Positions 28,383 to 38,076 of a DNA stretch of 64,000 bases are shown piece after piece (the stretch's first letter is position 1; every line of letters starts with the position of its first letter). Under the pieces are notes generated by a model. That model searched no databases and was not told the origin of the DNA. It saw only the letters and a program-made list of their open reading frames with translations. The position numbers and the translations under genes are program-made. Source of the DNA: Candidatus Accumulibacter similis (GTDB lineage: Bacteria; Pseudomonadota; Gammaproteobacteria; Burkholderiales; Rhodocyclaceae). Location: assembly GCA_013347225.1 (NCBI GenBank), contig CP054595.1:3468415-3532414 (forward strand), read 5' to 3'.

Positions 28383-29723
28383 ATGGCCAAAGCAAGCGGC
28401 TTTGCCGTCCTCCTTCCCAAAGATCGGATGACATCATTCCTCGAATGCGTCGAGGAAGGGCTACCGTTTGCCGAGCCTGTGGCCGACTTCCAGCACAGCC
28501 GAAACGTGCCACTCGTCTGCTTCATCGTCAGCGCGCGCAAGATTGCCCACATTGGATTAGGGCGACGAGGCACACGCGCCGGTACTGGGCTCAGACGGCT
28601 GAACATCGATCGTGTGGAAAAGCTCTCCGCGCCTTTATCGGTTCAGCGAATCATCAATTGCTTGCCAAAGCGCAATGCTGCATCCGTGCGGAAGCGTTTC
28701 AACTCTGGTGGTTTGCTGACAGATAAAGGTTTTGCCGCAGTCATAGAGACCATTCGGCAACTTGCACCCCAGGCCAGCACATTGCTCGACCGATTCAGCC
28801 GCATACGAGCAGCGCGCATCCAACGGCTTTCCCCGAAGGCGAAAGACAACCTGGCGCAACAGAAAGAAGCCTTACTCACGGCGCTGTCAATTGCAGGGTT
28901 GAGCCGTGAGCCAGTTCAAGAGTGGTCACCGCCAGAAGGAACACCGGTGTCCTTCCTCGACGGGTTGCCCAGCGCCCGGCTACGTGAAGACCAGATGGTC
29001 ATCAATGACCTGATGAAAATCCCAGGCTTCACCCTAATTCAAGACCAAGTGAGCGTTACCGGCGCCGCAGTATTTGTCTCCGAAGCGACGTCTGAGCGCC
29101 TCACCGTCATTCTTGCCAACCGGCTTCCCTTGGAAGAGCAGTCAGGCACCGATCTCATTTATTTCAACGAGACGTTTCATAGCTTTGTCATGGTTCAGTA
29201 CAAGGCGATGGAAAAGGGCACAGACGAGCAGGTGGGTTATCGCCCGTCCAACGACAGGAATCTTGTCAAAGAGATCGCTCGTATGGACGCATTGCTGGCA
29301 AGCATACAGGCTTGTGCGCCCAATAGGTCGCACGATGGCTATCGCCTCACGGATAACCCGTTTTTCTTGAAGCTTTGCTCCCGGCTTGTTTTCAACCCGG
29401 ACGATATCGGGTTGGTATCTGGCATGTATCTACCACTCGATTACTGGAAGCTTCTCGTCCAGAGTCCTCGTGTCCAAGGGCCACGCGGTGGACTTCGCGT
29501 GACATTCGAAAACGCAGGCCGGCATTTCGACAACTCATCGTTCACGACAATCGTTTCCAAAGCTTGGGTTGGCACCACACCGAGCCAGTCAGATGTTTTG
29601 AGAGAAGCAATTCGTCAGACCATTGAGACCGGCAAAGCCGTGGCTATCGCGGTAAAACCCAAAAAAACTGATGCCGCCAATGTTGAGCGGATCAACCTTA
29701 GCGAGATCGCACCTGATGAATGA
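28383..29723 (+). CDS. Unrecognised protein with putative (D/E/Q)xK nuclease site, third gene of the SIR2-HerA block
   Basis: 446 residues; I do not recognise the family. The region 230-280 reads EDQMVINDLMKIPGF, then TDLIYFNE (Asp257), then FVMVQYKAM (Gln272, Lys274). Asp followed by Q-x-K on the next strand, after a helix with acidic residues, resembles PD-(D/E)xK nucleases that use Gln in place of Glu. The N-terminal 170 residues are basic and helical, and the C-terminus has a separate ISxxYLPLDYW-like region (GMYLPLDYWKLL). The GC content is lower than the BREX core. It abuts herA (ATG directly after TAG) and overlaps pglXI, so it is translated with both. A HerA-associated nuclease in the manner of NurA would fit, but this is inference. 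Confidence 0.6.
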   Translation: MAKASGFAVLLPKDRMTSFLECVEEGLPFAEPVADFQHSRNVPLVCFIVSARKIAHIGLGRRGTRAGTGLRRLNIDRVEKLSAPLSVQRIINCLPKRNAASVRKRFNSGGLLTDKGFAAVIETIRQLAPQASTLLDRFSRIRAARIQRLSPKAKDNLAQQKEALLTALSIAGLSREPVQEWSPPEGTPVSFLDGLPSARLREDQMVINDLMKIPGFTLIQDQVSVTGAAVFVSEATSERLTVILANRLPLEEQSGTDLIYFNETFHSFVMVQYKAMEKGTDEQVGYRPSNDRNLVKEIARMDALLASIQACAPNRSHDGYRLTDNPFFLKLCSRLVFNPDDIGLVSGMYLPLDYWKLLVQSPRVQGPRGGLRVTFENAGRHFDNSSFTTIVSKAWVGTTPSQSDVLREAIRQTIETGKAVAIAVKPKKTDAANVERINLSEIAPDE

Positions 29724-32508
29724 CTTATTCCAGAACCACGCGGCCAAGTCCGGCCCGGTTGAATGCCTCGGGCAGACGTTCCCGAGTGATGAGGTTCGCC
29801 GCGAGCATTACCTGAAGCTGCTTGCCGAGAAGCTCAAAGATCCTGAGTTCCGGAAGATCGAAGGTTTTCCTATTGGGTCGGACGAAGACATCCTGGCGCT
29901 TTCTGACCCGCCGTACTACACGGCGTGTCCAAACCCATTCATCGAGGAGTTCGTCAGGCATTGCGGCAAGAGCTACGACTCATCGGTTTCATACAGTAAA
30001 GAACCCTTCGCCGCCGATGTCAGTGAAGGGAAGAACGACCCGATTTACAACGCACATAGCTATCACACGAAGGTGCCGCATAAAGCAATCATGCGGTACA
30101 TCCTGCACTACACGCAGCCTGGCGATGTGGTCTTTGATGGATTTTGCGGCACTGGAATGACCGGCGTCGCTGCTCAGCTTTGTGGTGATAGGTCGGTCGT
30201 TACGTCACTTGGCTACCGGGTTGAAGCAGATGGAACGATCCTGGAACCACGCCAAGAGGATGGAAGAACTACTTGGAAGGCGTTTTCGAAAGTCGGTGCG
30301 CGGCACGCGGTATTGAATGATCTGTCTACAGCGGCAACTTTCATTGCGTACAACTACAACACCCAAGTCGACTCGCTCGATTTCGACGCGCAAGCTAAAC
30401 GAGTTCTAGGGGAGGTCGAAAAGAACCTCGGATGGATGTACGAGACCACACATACGGATGGCGTGGCCAAGGGCCGAATCAATTACACGGTTTGGTCAGA
30501 TGTTTTCACCTGTCCCGAGTGCGCGGGCGACGTAGTCTTTTGGGATGCGGCAGTTGATCAGGTGGGGAAGCAGATCCTTGATGAATTCAAGTGTCCGCAT
30601 TGTTCTGCACAGATCACCAAGCGGAGCTTGGACCGTGCGTGGACGACTCTATTCGATGAGTCGATCAAGCAGACGGTTCGTCAGGCAAAACAGGTTCCGG
30701 TGCTAATCAACTACAGCGTTGGTAAGTCCCGATTCGAGAAGACGCCAGATGAGTTTGATCTTCAACTAGTCGAAAAGATTGCCTCGAAGCCAGTCAGTGA
30801 TTGGCATCCTTCAGAACGAATGATGGAGGGTGGTGAATCGCGTAGGAATGACCCGATAGGAATGACGCACGTCCATCATTTCTTTACGCAAAGAAATCTT
30901 CACGTCATTTCAAGGCTAATGCGCCAGGTGACTGACGAAGCCGCATCGCCCCTCTTGAAGTTAGCGTTGCTTGATTGTTTTTCTGTGCTGACGCGGATGT
31001 CGCGCTTTCGCGCTCCAGCATGGTTCGACAGGTCTACGGGCCCTATGAAGGGTTGGACCGCTGGAACTCTGTACGTGCCTTCGCTCCAGGGCGAGCAAAA
31101 CGTATTCAACGCTTTTGCCGAGAAGGTCGAAATGATTCGACGCGCCTACAAAGCGGCGCTAAAAAGTCAGTGCGTTACTACCAGCCATAACGCATCGATA
31201 ACTATGCCAGCGAACAGTGCTGACTATGTCTTTTTCGATCCGCCGTTCGGAGCGAACATCAACTATTCAGAGCTGAATTTTCTGTGGGAGTCTTGGCTGA
31301 AAGTAATAACTAACAAGAAGCCAGAGGCGATAGAGAGTAAGGCGCACAAAAAAAGTCTCGATGACTACAGACATCTGATGACCGCCTGCTTCGCAGAAGC
31401 CTATCGGATTCTAAAACCTGGGCATTGGATGACCATCGAGTTTTCCAACACGCAGGCGTCAGTGTGGAACGCGATTCAGATCGCTCTGCAGGAGGCAGGA
31501 TTTGTTGTCGCCAATGTTTCTGCTCTAGACAAAAAACAAGGAAGTTTTAAGGCGGTCACTACAACAACGGCTGTGAAGCAAGACCTCGTCATTTCAGCCT
31601 ACAAGCCAAATGGTGGCCTTGAGGATCGCTTCGCCAAAGCCGGCGGCAGTGAGGATTCAGTGTGGGATTTCGTGCGAACGCACCTGAGCTATCTGCCAAC
31701 CGTCAAGGTCAAGGCAGGCGATCTTGAGTTTATTGCTGAGCGCGATCCTCGGATCATATTTGATCGCATGGTGGCATGGTTTGTGCGGCACAACTTCCCG
31801 GTTCCAATGTCCACCCACGAATTCCAGGCTGGTCTTACCCAGCGCTTTGCGGATCGCGATGGAATGGTGTTCTTGGCGGATCAGGTTGCCGAGTACGACA
31901 GGAAGCGAGCTCAGGTTGCACAAGCCCCACAAATGGAGATGTTTGTTTCTGACGAGCGAAGCGCAATTGACTGGCTAACGGACTTCTTGAAGCGACGCCC
32001 GTCAACCTATCAAGAGGTCCACACCGATTTCATCAGCCAGCTCGGGGCAGGTTGGAAGAAGCACGAATCTAAGCCGGAACTCGCCGCCTTGCTTGAAGAC
32101 AATTTCATTCAGTACGACGGCACGGGTGAGGTTCCGAGCCAGATTCATAGCTATCTCTCGACCAACCACAAGGATCTGCGCGGTTTGGAGAAGAACAGCC
32201 CAGCCCTTGTGGCCAAGGCCAAGGATCGCTGGTACGTGCCCGACCCGAACAAGGCGCAGGACCTCGAGAAGAAGCGCGAGAAGGCGCTGCTCAAGGAGTT
32301 TGACCACTATCGAGCATTCACGGGTCGCCGTCTGAAGGAATTCCGCCTGGAAGCGCTGCGCGCTGGCTTCAGAGCTGCATGGGGCAATAAGGACTATCAG
32401 ACGATCATCGACATCGCGAAGATGGTGCCCGACGAGGCACTGCAAGAGGACGAGAAGCTTCTCACCCTCTATGACCTCGCGTTGACCCGTACCGAAGACG
32501 GGGTCTGA
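29716..32508 (+). CDS. pglXI: BREX type 3 DNA methyltransferase PglXI
   Basis: 930 residues. Adenine-type methyltransferase motifs: DPPYYTACPNP at residue 64, the S-adenosylmethionine loop FDGFCGTG at 140-147, and a second DPPF at 508-511. Two CxxC pairs (CPEC, CPHC, about residues 270-300) suggest a zinc ribbon. In BREX the methylase marks host DNA so that it is spared. ATG 29716 overlaps the previous stop by eight bases; an upstream start at 29671 would extend into that gene. The first about 700 codons are AT-richer, while the last about 170 codons return to the high GC of brxHII, suggesting a recombination joint inside the gene. Confidence 0.88.
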   Translation: MNDLFQNHAAKSGPVECLGQTFPSDEVRREHYLKLLAEKLKDPEFRKIEGFPIGSDEDILALSDPPYYTACPNPFIEEFVRHCGKSYDSSVSYSKEPFAADVSEGKNDPIYNAHSYHTKVPHKAIMRYILHYTQPGDVVFDGFCGTGMTGVAAQLCGDRSVVTSLGYRVEADGTILEPRQEDGRTTWKAFSKVGARHAVLNDLSTAATFIAYNYNTQVDSLDFDAQAKRVLGEVEKNLGWMYETTHTDGVAKGRINYTVWSDVFTCPECAGDVVFWDAAVDQVGKQILDEFKCPHCSAQITKRSLDRAWTTLFDESIKQTVRQAKQVPVLINYSVGKSRFEKTPDEFDLQLVEKIASKPVSDWHPSERMMEGGESRRNDPIGMTHVHHFFTQRNLHVISRLMRQVTDEAASPLLKLALLDCFSVLTRMSRFRAPAWFDRSTGPMKGWTAGTLYVPSLQGEQNVFNAFAEKVEMIRRAYKAALKSQCVTTSHNASITMPANSADYVFFDPPFGANINYSELNFLWESWLKVITNKKPEAIESKAHKKSLDDYRHLMTACFAEAYRILKPGHWMTIEFSNTQASVWNAIQIALQEAGFVVANVSALDKKQGSFKAVTTTTAVKQDLVISAYKPNGGLEDRFAKAGGSEDSVWDFVRTHLSYLPTVKVKAGDLEFIAERDPRIIFDRMVAWFVRHNFPVPMSTHEFQAGLTQRFADRDGMVFLADQVAEYDRKRAQVAQAPQMEMFVSDERSAIDWLTDFLKRRPSTYQEVHTDFISQLGAGWKKHESKPELAALLEDNFIQYDGTGEVPSQIHSYLSTNHKDLRGLEKNSPALVAKAKDRWYVPDPNKAQDLEKKREKALLKEFDHYRAFTGRRLKEFRLEALRAGFRAAWGNKDYQTIIDIAKMVPDEALQEDEKLLTLYDLALTRTEDGV

Positions 32509-32510
32509 AC

Positions 32511-35339
32511 GTGGCCGGTAGCGGGTTCACCATCGGTGACTGGTGCTGGTTCACTCGGCAGGCATCGCCTTGCCGCGTGATCGAGCGGCAGGACGTGTGG
32601 GGCGAAGTCGCCTACCGCGTGTGGCTGCCGGCCAAGGACGCGGTGGTGCGTGCACTCGCGCCTGATCTGGCGCCGCTGGAAAGCGTCCGGCCGAGCATGG
32701 AGCAGATCCTGCACACCACGGCGGCAGCCAAGCTGCTGGATGCGCTGGAGGACAACCTGCTGTTGGCGCCGATTCAGTCCAGCGTGGTGCCGCTGCCGCA
32801 CCAGCTCTACGCGCTGAACCGCGCCGTGAGCCGCGACCGCATTCGCTACCTGCTGGCCGACGAGGTGGGCCTCGGCAAGACCATCGAGGCTGGCTTGGTG
32901 CTGCGCGAGTTGAAATTGCGTGGCCGGGTGAAGCGAATCCTGGTGGTGGCACCCAAGGGGCTGGTGCGCCAGTGGCAGGCTGAGATGCGGCTGCACTTCG
33001 GCGAGAAGTTCCAGTTCATCGAGCCGTCCGAGCTGGCGGCCTTCCGCCAGTGGCGCAGCGGTGGTGCGGGTGAGGAGGAAAACCTGTGGCGCATGCACGA
33101 CCAAGTGATCTGCTCGCTGGATTCGGTGAAGCCCCTGGAAGGCCGGCGCGGCTGGAGCCTGGAACAACTGAACACCTACAACCGCGAGCGCTTCGAGGAC
33201 CTGATTTCGGCGTCGTGGGATCTGGTTATCATCGATGAGGCCCACCGCATGGGCGGTAGCACAGAGCAGGTGGCCCGCTACAAGCTGGGCGCCGCGCTGG
33301 CCGAGGCATCGCCCTACCTGTTGTTGCTGTCGGCCACGCCGCACCAAGGTAAGACCGATCAGTTCATGCGCTTGATGCAGTTGCTGGACCGCGAAGCCTT
33401 CCCGGACGAGAGCAGCGTCAGCCGCGACCGGGTGCGGCCCTTCGTGATCCGCACCGAGAAGCGCGTGTCCATCAATGCGGAAGGACAGCCGCTGTTCAAA
33501 CCGCGTGTCACCCGGCTGCAAGCGGTGGCCTGGCAGGGACGCCACGGCTCGCAGCAGCGCCTGTATGGGGCAGTGACGGACTATGTGCGCCACGGCTACA
33601 ACCAGGCGATGGCGGCCAAGCAGCGCCACATCGGCTTCTTGATGATCCTGATGCAGCGGCTGGTGACCTCCAGCACCGCAGCCATCCGCACGACGCTGGA
33701 GAAGCGCCAGGCACTGCTTGATGCGCCGCAGCCGCAGGCCAACCTTTTCGAGAACACCAGCGCCGACGAGTGGGCAGACCTCGACGGCCAGTCCCAGGTG
33801 GATCTGGCCATGCAGGCCAGTGGCTGGGAACTGGAGAAGTCCGAAGTTGAGATGCTGCTGGACCTGGCGCGCGAAACCGAGGCCGCAGGCACCGACGCCA
33901 AGGCCGAGGCGCTGCTGGAGCTTATCTACAAGCTGCAGCAGGAGGAAGGCGACCCGGCGCTGAAGGTGCTGATCTTCACCGAATTCGTGCCCACCCAAGC
34001 GATGCTGGCTGACTACCTGGAGAGCCGTGGCTTTTCGGTGGCGACGCTCAACGGCAGCATGGACCTGGAAACGCGCACGCGGGCACAACAGGTGTTCTCC
34101 AAAGATGTGCGCGTGCTGATTTCGACGGATGCCGGTGGTGAAGGCCTGAACCTGCAGTTCTGCCACGTCATCGTCAACTTCGACATGCCGTGGAACCCAA
34201 TGCGGATCGAGCAGCGCATTGGCCGGGTGGACCGCATCGGACAGAAGCACGTTGTTCGCGCCATCAACTTCGTGCTCGAGGACACCGTGGAGCATCGAGT
34301 GCGCCAGGTGTTGGAGGCAAAGCTCGAGGTCATCGCGCAGGAGTTTGGCGTCGATAAGGCGGCCGACGTGATGGATTCGGTCGAGGCCGACCCGATCTTC
34401 GACGAGCTGTTCGTGCATGGTCTGCAGAACCCGGATGCCATCGAACAGGAGTGCGACGCGGTGGTGTCGCAGCTGCGATCCACCCTGGCGGAGTCGAAGA
34501 AGAACAGCGACCTGCTCACCACAGAGCACGATCTGGACGCCGATGACGCCCGCAAGTGGCGCGACCATCCAGCGCAGTTCTGGCTGGAGCGGGCCATCAC
34601 CAGCGGACTGGCCGCCCGTGGCGGCTCAGCCACCGAGGTGGGCAATGCGTGGCGGGTGAAGTGGGCGGACGGCAGCGAGTCAGCACAGGCCTGTTTTAAC
34701 GCCCGCACGGCGGATGAGAACCCGGAGTTGGAATGGGTCACGATGGAAGACCCACGCGCCCGGGCTGTGATCAGTGAGCTGCCGCGCTTTGTCGCTGGCC
34801 AACCACTGCCGGTGATTCGCGTGACCGGCTTGCCGGATTCGGTTCGCGGCATCTGGTCGCTGTGGGAAATCAGCCTGGCAGCTGAGGGGCTGAGTCGGAA
34901 GCGTTTCCTGCCCGTGTTCATCAACGAGGAAGGTCGCCCCTTCGTGCCGACAGCGAAACGCGTATGGGATCTGCTGCTAACTGAAACCGTAGACGTGCAT
35001 GCCGTGACGGGTGCCGAGGAGTCGGCGAAGTGGTTCGAGGCATCGCATGTGGCTGCCAGTACCCAGGGTGAACGGATCTTCACCGAACTGTTGACCGAAC
35101 ACCGCGCCCGGCTGAAGGAAGAACGCGAACGTGCGGTGCATGCGTTCGAGGCCCGAGGCCAGGCCATTGGGCGAATCGGCCTGCCCGCTGTGCGCGAGCA
35201 TCGGCGCAAGCGGCTGCAACAAGAACACGATGCACGCATGGCCGCCCTGGACGACATGGAGGCCAGCGTGCCGGCTTTGAATGCCGTGATGATGGTGCGC
35301 GTCTCCGGCGATGTGATGCCCGGAGGACAGGTGGGATGA
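32511..35339 (+). CDS. brxHII: BREX SNF2-type helicase BrxHII
   Basis: 942 residues, superfamily 2 helicase of the SWI2/SNF2 branch. Motif I is LADEVGLGKTIEAG (Lys123), motif II VIIDEAHRM (Asp242-His245), motif III LLSATPHQGK, and motifs V-VI STDAGGEGLNLQFC and MRIEQRIGRVDRIGQ. The C-terminal 350 residues are helical and lack a known domain. BrxHII follows PglX in type 3 BREX. The start codon is GTG, two bases after the pglXI stop, and the end overlaps pglZ by ATGA. Motifs are intact. Confidence 0.9.
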   Translation: MAGSGFTIGDWCWFTRQASPCRVIERQDVWGEVAYRVWLPAKDAVVRALAPDLAPLESVRPSMEQILHTTAAAKLLDALEDNLLLAPIQSSVVPLPHQLYALNRAVSRDRIRYLLADEVGLGKTIEAGLVLRELKLRGRVKRILVVAPKGLVRQWQAEMRLHFGEKFQFIEPSELAAFRQWRSGGAGEEENLWRMHDQVICSLDSVKPLEGRRGWSLEQLNTYNRERFEDLISASWDLVIIDEAHRMGGSTEQVARYKLGAALAEASPYLLLLSATPHQGKTDQFMRLMQLLDREAFPDESSVSRDRVRPFVIRTEKRVSINAEGQPLFKPRVTRLQAVAWQGRHGSQQRLYGAVTDYVRHGYNQAMAAKQRHIGFLMILMQRLVTSSTAAIRTTLEKRQALLDAPQPQANLFENTSADEWADLDGQSQVDLAMQASGWELEKSEVEMLLDLARETEAAGTDAKAEALLELIYKLQQEEGDPALKVLIFTEFVPTQAMLADYLESRGFSVATLNGSMDLETRTRAQQVFSKDVRVLISTDAGGEGLNLQFCHVIVNFDMPWNPMRIEQRIGRVDRIGQKHVVRAINFVLEDTVEHRVRQVLEAKLEVIAQEFGVDKAADVMDSVEADPIFDELFVHGLQNPDAIEQECDAVVSQLRSTLAESKKNSDLLTTEHDLDADDARKWRDHPAQFWLERAITSGLAARGGSATEVGNAWRVKWADGSESAQACFNARTADENPELEWVTMEDPRARAVISELPRFVAGQPLPVIRVTGLPDSVRGIWSLWEISLAAEGLSRKRFLPVFINEEGRPFVPTAKRVWDLLLTETVDVHAVTGAEESAKWFEASHVAASTQGERIFTELLTEHRARLKEERERAVHAFEARGQAIGRIGLPAVREHRRKRLQQEHDARMAALDDMEASVPALNAVMMVRVSGDVMPGGQVG

Positions 35340-37351
35340 GCCAGTGGTCAGAACGCATTCTCAGCCACTTCACGGCCGATCTCACCCGTCTGTGGGTGGC
35401 ATGCGATCCCGATGATGTACTGCTGGACGAAAAGCTGTTGTCCGAGCTGCGCGGTCGCGGCTTCGAGGTGATGCTGTACGAGGACCCGTTCGCCTTCCGT
35501 GCGGAATACGAGGAGCGCTATCGCGCCGCATGGGATCGCGGTGAGCCGGGGCCAGCGCCGTCCCTGGTTCTTCATCTGCGCAGCGCCGACGCGAATGAGT
35601 TGCCGTGGGACATCGTGCATCACGGTCGTGTGGTTCGATTGAGCCTTGCGGAGCTCTTCCCCAGGCTGGCATACAGCGCGGTGCAGCAAGTCGAGCCGGA
35701 GCATTTTGCCGGGCTGTTTCATGCCCACCAGACCGAGCTGCAGTCAGCGCGCGGCGAGAACGAGTCGAAGGACTTCATCCTTGAACACGTCTACCAACTG
35801 GCGCCAAGGTCGATTCGCAACCCGGTCGACTTCTGGCGTGAGCTGCTGCGAATGCACTTCGCCAATCGCTCGTTGCCGCCCCTGTTTGCTCAACACGCGG
35901 CAGGCATCATTCAAGGCAAGGGGCTCTTCACGGATCTGCCCGTCGCCACATGGCTGGCGTCCAAAAGTGCGCTGCTGCGCGTGGTACAGGATGCGTGGTA
36001 TCGCTACCTGAAGACCCTGGGGCTGGATGGCATGCGCACGGGCGAACCGCCACCGCCAGACTACGTCGCCAAGATCGAGATTCCGTTCGAGCACTCCGAT
36101 GTGCAGGTGCTGGTCGACTCCATGTTCCTCGACGGCAGCTTGCATCCGCTGGCGGTGCACAGTGTTCCGGCGGGGATGCCGAGTTGGATCAAGGCCGGCA
36201 TTGTCCAGGACCCGGCGGCGTTGCAGGCTTTGGTGCTCAAAGGCATCGATGGCCTGATCGAGACGACGCCAACGGCGGCCTCTTCGCACAAGGACTGGAG
36301 CGAGTTCGCCAAGCGCTACGGTGAGATCCTGGCCCGCACGCATGGTCTGCCGGGCACGGAAGGCAGCGAACACCTGCCGGTGATTCGGGAACGGATCAAG
36401 ACCTTGCAGGCGCAATCAGACGAGGGTCTGCAAGCCTGGGTCGCAGCCAAGCATTACGCCGACCTGATCCTGCAGCCGGTGACCAAGGGCCCGGTGATGG
36501 TGCACCACGTGCCGCGCTTCTTGCGCCATCGGCGGTCCGCAGGGGAAACCAAGGTGGCTCTGCTGGTATTCGATGGGCTGGCCTTTGACCAGTGGGTGCA
36601 GATCCGCGAGCGCCTGATCGCCACCACGAAACGTTTCGCGTTCGACGAGGGAACCGCGTTCGCATGGCTGCCGACCGTGACATCGGTGTCGCGTCAGGCG
36701 TTGTTCTCCGGCCTGAAACCGCGAGAGTTCGACGACTCCATCGACAGGACGGACAAGGAGGAATCCTTGTGGAAGACGTTCTGGCAGAACGAAGGCGTCA
36801 ACTCGAATGAGGTGATGTATCGACGTGCGCTGCGTCAGACCCATCAGCTCGACGCACTGGAAGTGGATTTGAATGACCGTCGCCCGAAGGTGGTGGGCCT
36901 GGTCATCGATGAGGTGGACGATCGGCTCCACAAGGAGCGGTCCAAGAAGGACGTGGCGATGTGGATCGGGAACTGGTTGACGACCGGTTTCGTCGACCGG
37001 CTGTTCTCGCTGCTGCTGGACAAGGGATACCACATCTATCTCACGGCGGACCACGGCAACGTTGAGTCCACCGGCGTCGGCAGGCCCAGCCAGGGCGTGA
37101 TTGCAGAGACGCGCGGGGAGCGCGTTCGGGTCTACCGGAGTGAGCCATTGCTGGCCGACTCCGCTGCGGCCTATCCCACCACAGTCAGGTTGGACATCGC
37201 TGGACTACCCGCGAACTTCATGCCCCTATTCGCAGGCGGACGAACCGCCTTTGTGCCGGAGGGCGAGCAGGTGGTGGTCCACGGCGGGGTGTCGGTCGAA
37301 GAGTTGATCGTGCCCTTTGTGAAAGTCAGTTATGTGATTGGTACCGAATGA
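35336..37351 (+). CDS. pglZ: BREX alkaline-phosphatase-fold protein PglZ
   Basis: 671 residues. The PglZ core has alkaline phosphatase superfamily metal-site features: LLVFDGLAFDQW (Asp413), PTVTSVSRQALFSGLKP, and YLTADHGNVEST (Asp572, His573). The N-terminal 400 residues are helical and family-specific. PglZ is one of two proteins present in all BREX types; the substrate is not known with certainty. It overlaps both neighbours by ATGA, so the operon is translationally coupled. Length and motifs are complete. Confidence 0.92.
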   Translation: MSQWSERILSHFTADLTRLWVACDPDDVLLDEKLLSELRGRGFEVMLYEDPFAFRAEYEERYRAAWDRGEPGPAPSLVLHLRSADANELPWDIVHHGRVVRLSLAELFPRLAYSAVQQVEPEHFAGLFHAHQTELQSARGENESKDFILEHVYQLAPRSIRNPVDFWRELLRMHFANRSLPPLFAQHAAGIIQGKGLFTDLPVATWLASKSALLRVVQDAWYRYLKTLGLDGMRTGEPPPPDYVAKIEIPFEHSDVQVLVDSMFLDGSLHPLAVHSVPAGMPSWIKAGIVQDPAALQALVLKGIDGLIETTPTAASSHKDWSEFAKRYGEILARTHGLPGTEGSEHLPVIRERIKTLQAQSDEGLQAWVAAKHYADLILQPVTKGPVMVHHVPRFLRHRRSAGETKVALLVFDGLAFDQWVQIRERLIATTKRFAFDEGTAFAWLPTVTSVSRQALFSGLKPREFDDSIDRTDKEESLWKTFWQNEGVNSNEVMYRRALRQTHQLDALEVDLNDRRPKVVGLVIDEVDDRLHKERSKKDVAMWIGNWLTTGFVDRLFSLLLDKGYHIYLTADHGNVESTGVGRPSQGVIAETRGERVRVYRSEPLLADSAAAYPTTVRLDIAGLPANFMPLFAGGRTAFVPEGEQVVVHGGVSVEELIVPFVKVSYVIGTE

Positions 37352-38067
37352 ATTCATCAGCCCCTCAAATCGGCTTTGATCGGTTCATTCAGCTTGATTG
37401 GGCGGCTGCAGCACTGAATGTTCGTGCGGGTGCGGCTGGGCTAGATGATCTGAATGCACTGCTTGATGCAGCCGGACTTGGCGTTGAAGCCAAGAAGAAA
37501 ACACGCACCGTACTGAATCGGCTCTGGCTGGAGCCGCGCGCAGAACTGGTTGATTACGCAGATCGCGGCGTGGCCATCCACAAGACGCAGCCGGACACTC
37601 CGGTCGCCGCGCTGTGCTGGGGTATGGCCGTTGCGACGTACCCGTTCTTCGGCAAGGTGGCCGAGCTGGTGGGCCGCCTGTCCGCCATCCAGGGTGATTG
37701 CGCGTCGGCCGAAGTGCACCGGCGCATGAGTGAAACCTATGGGGAGCGCGAAGGTACCCGGCGCATGACCAACATGGTCATCCAGAGCCAGGCGAGCTGG
37801 GGCGCGGTGGAGCGCGTGGAAAAGGGCAAGCGCGTCATTCGCTTGGCACAGACGAGCATCGACAACGATGCGCTCACTGCTTGGCTGATCGAAGCTGCTG
37901 TGCGCTACGCCGGTAAGCCCGTTTCAGTGCCCAGTCTGCAGTCGCTGCCCGTGCTGTTCCCGTTCAACTTGACGCGGCCCCTGGCCTACGTGGTGTCGAA
38001 CAGCCCGAACCTCGACCTCCGGTCGGAAGGCCCGAGTAACCAGTTCGTCGCTTTGCGTCAGAGGTAG
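37348..38067 (+). CDS. BREX type 3 accessory protein, position of BrxA
   Basis: 239 residues, mostly helical, no membrane segment. It occupies the place of brxA at the end of a type 3 BREX operon and overlaps pglZ by ATGA. VEAKKKTRTVLNRLWLEPR may be a DNA-contacting helix, and the FFGKVAELVGRLSAIQG and RRMTNMVIQSQASWGAVER stretches resemble the winged-helix BrxA/DUF1819 layout in outline. I cannot distinguish a divergent BrxA from a BrxE-type protein from sequence alone. The BREX association is firm, but the exact family is not. Confidence 0.65.
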   Translation: MNSSAPQIGFDRFIQLDWAAAALNVRAGAAGLDDLNALLDAAGLGVEAKKKTRTVLNRLWLEPRAELVDYADRGVAIHKTQPDTPVAALCWGMAVATYPFFGKVAELVGRLSAIQGDCASAEVHRRMSETYGEREGTRRMTNMVIQSQASWGAVERVEKGKRVIRLAQTSIDNDALTAWLIEAAVRYAGKPVSVPSLQSLPVLFPFNLTRPLAYVVSNSPNLDLRSEGPSNQFVALRQR

Positions 38068-38076
38068 TCATTGCTC

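Noticed and set aside
32469..34568. 699-codon open frame on the minus strand
   Set aside because: Antisense to brxHII, which has all helicase motifs. The minus frame is Leu/Gln/His-rich shadow sequence.
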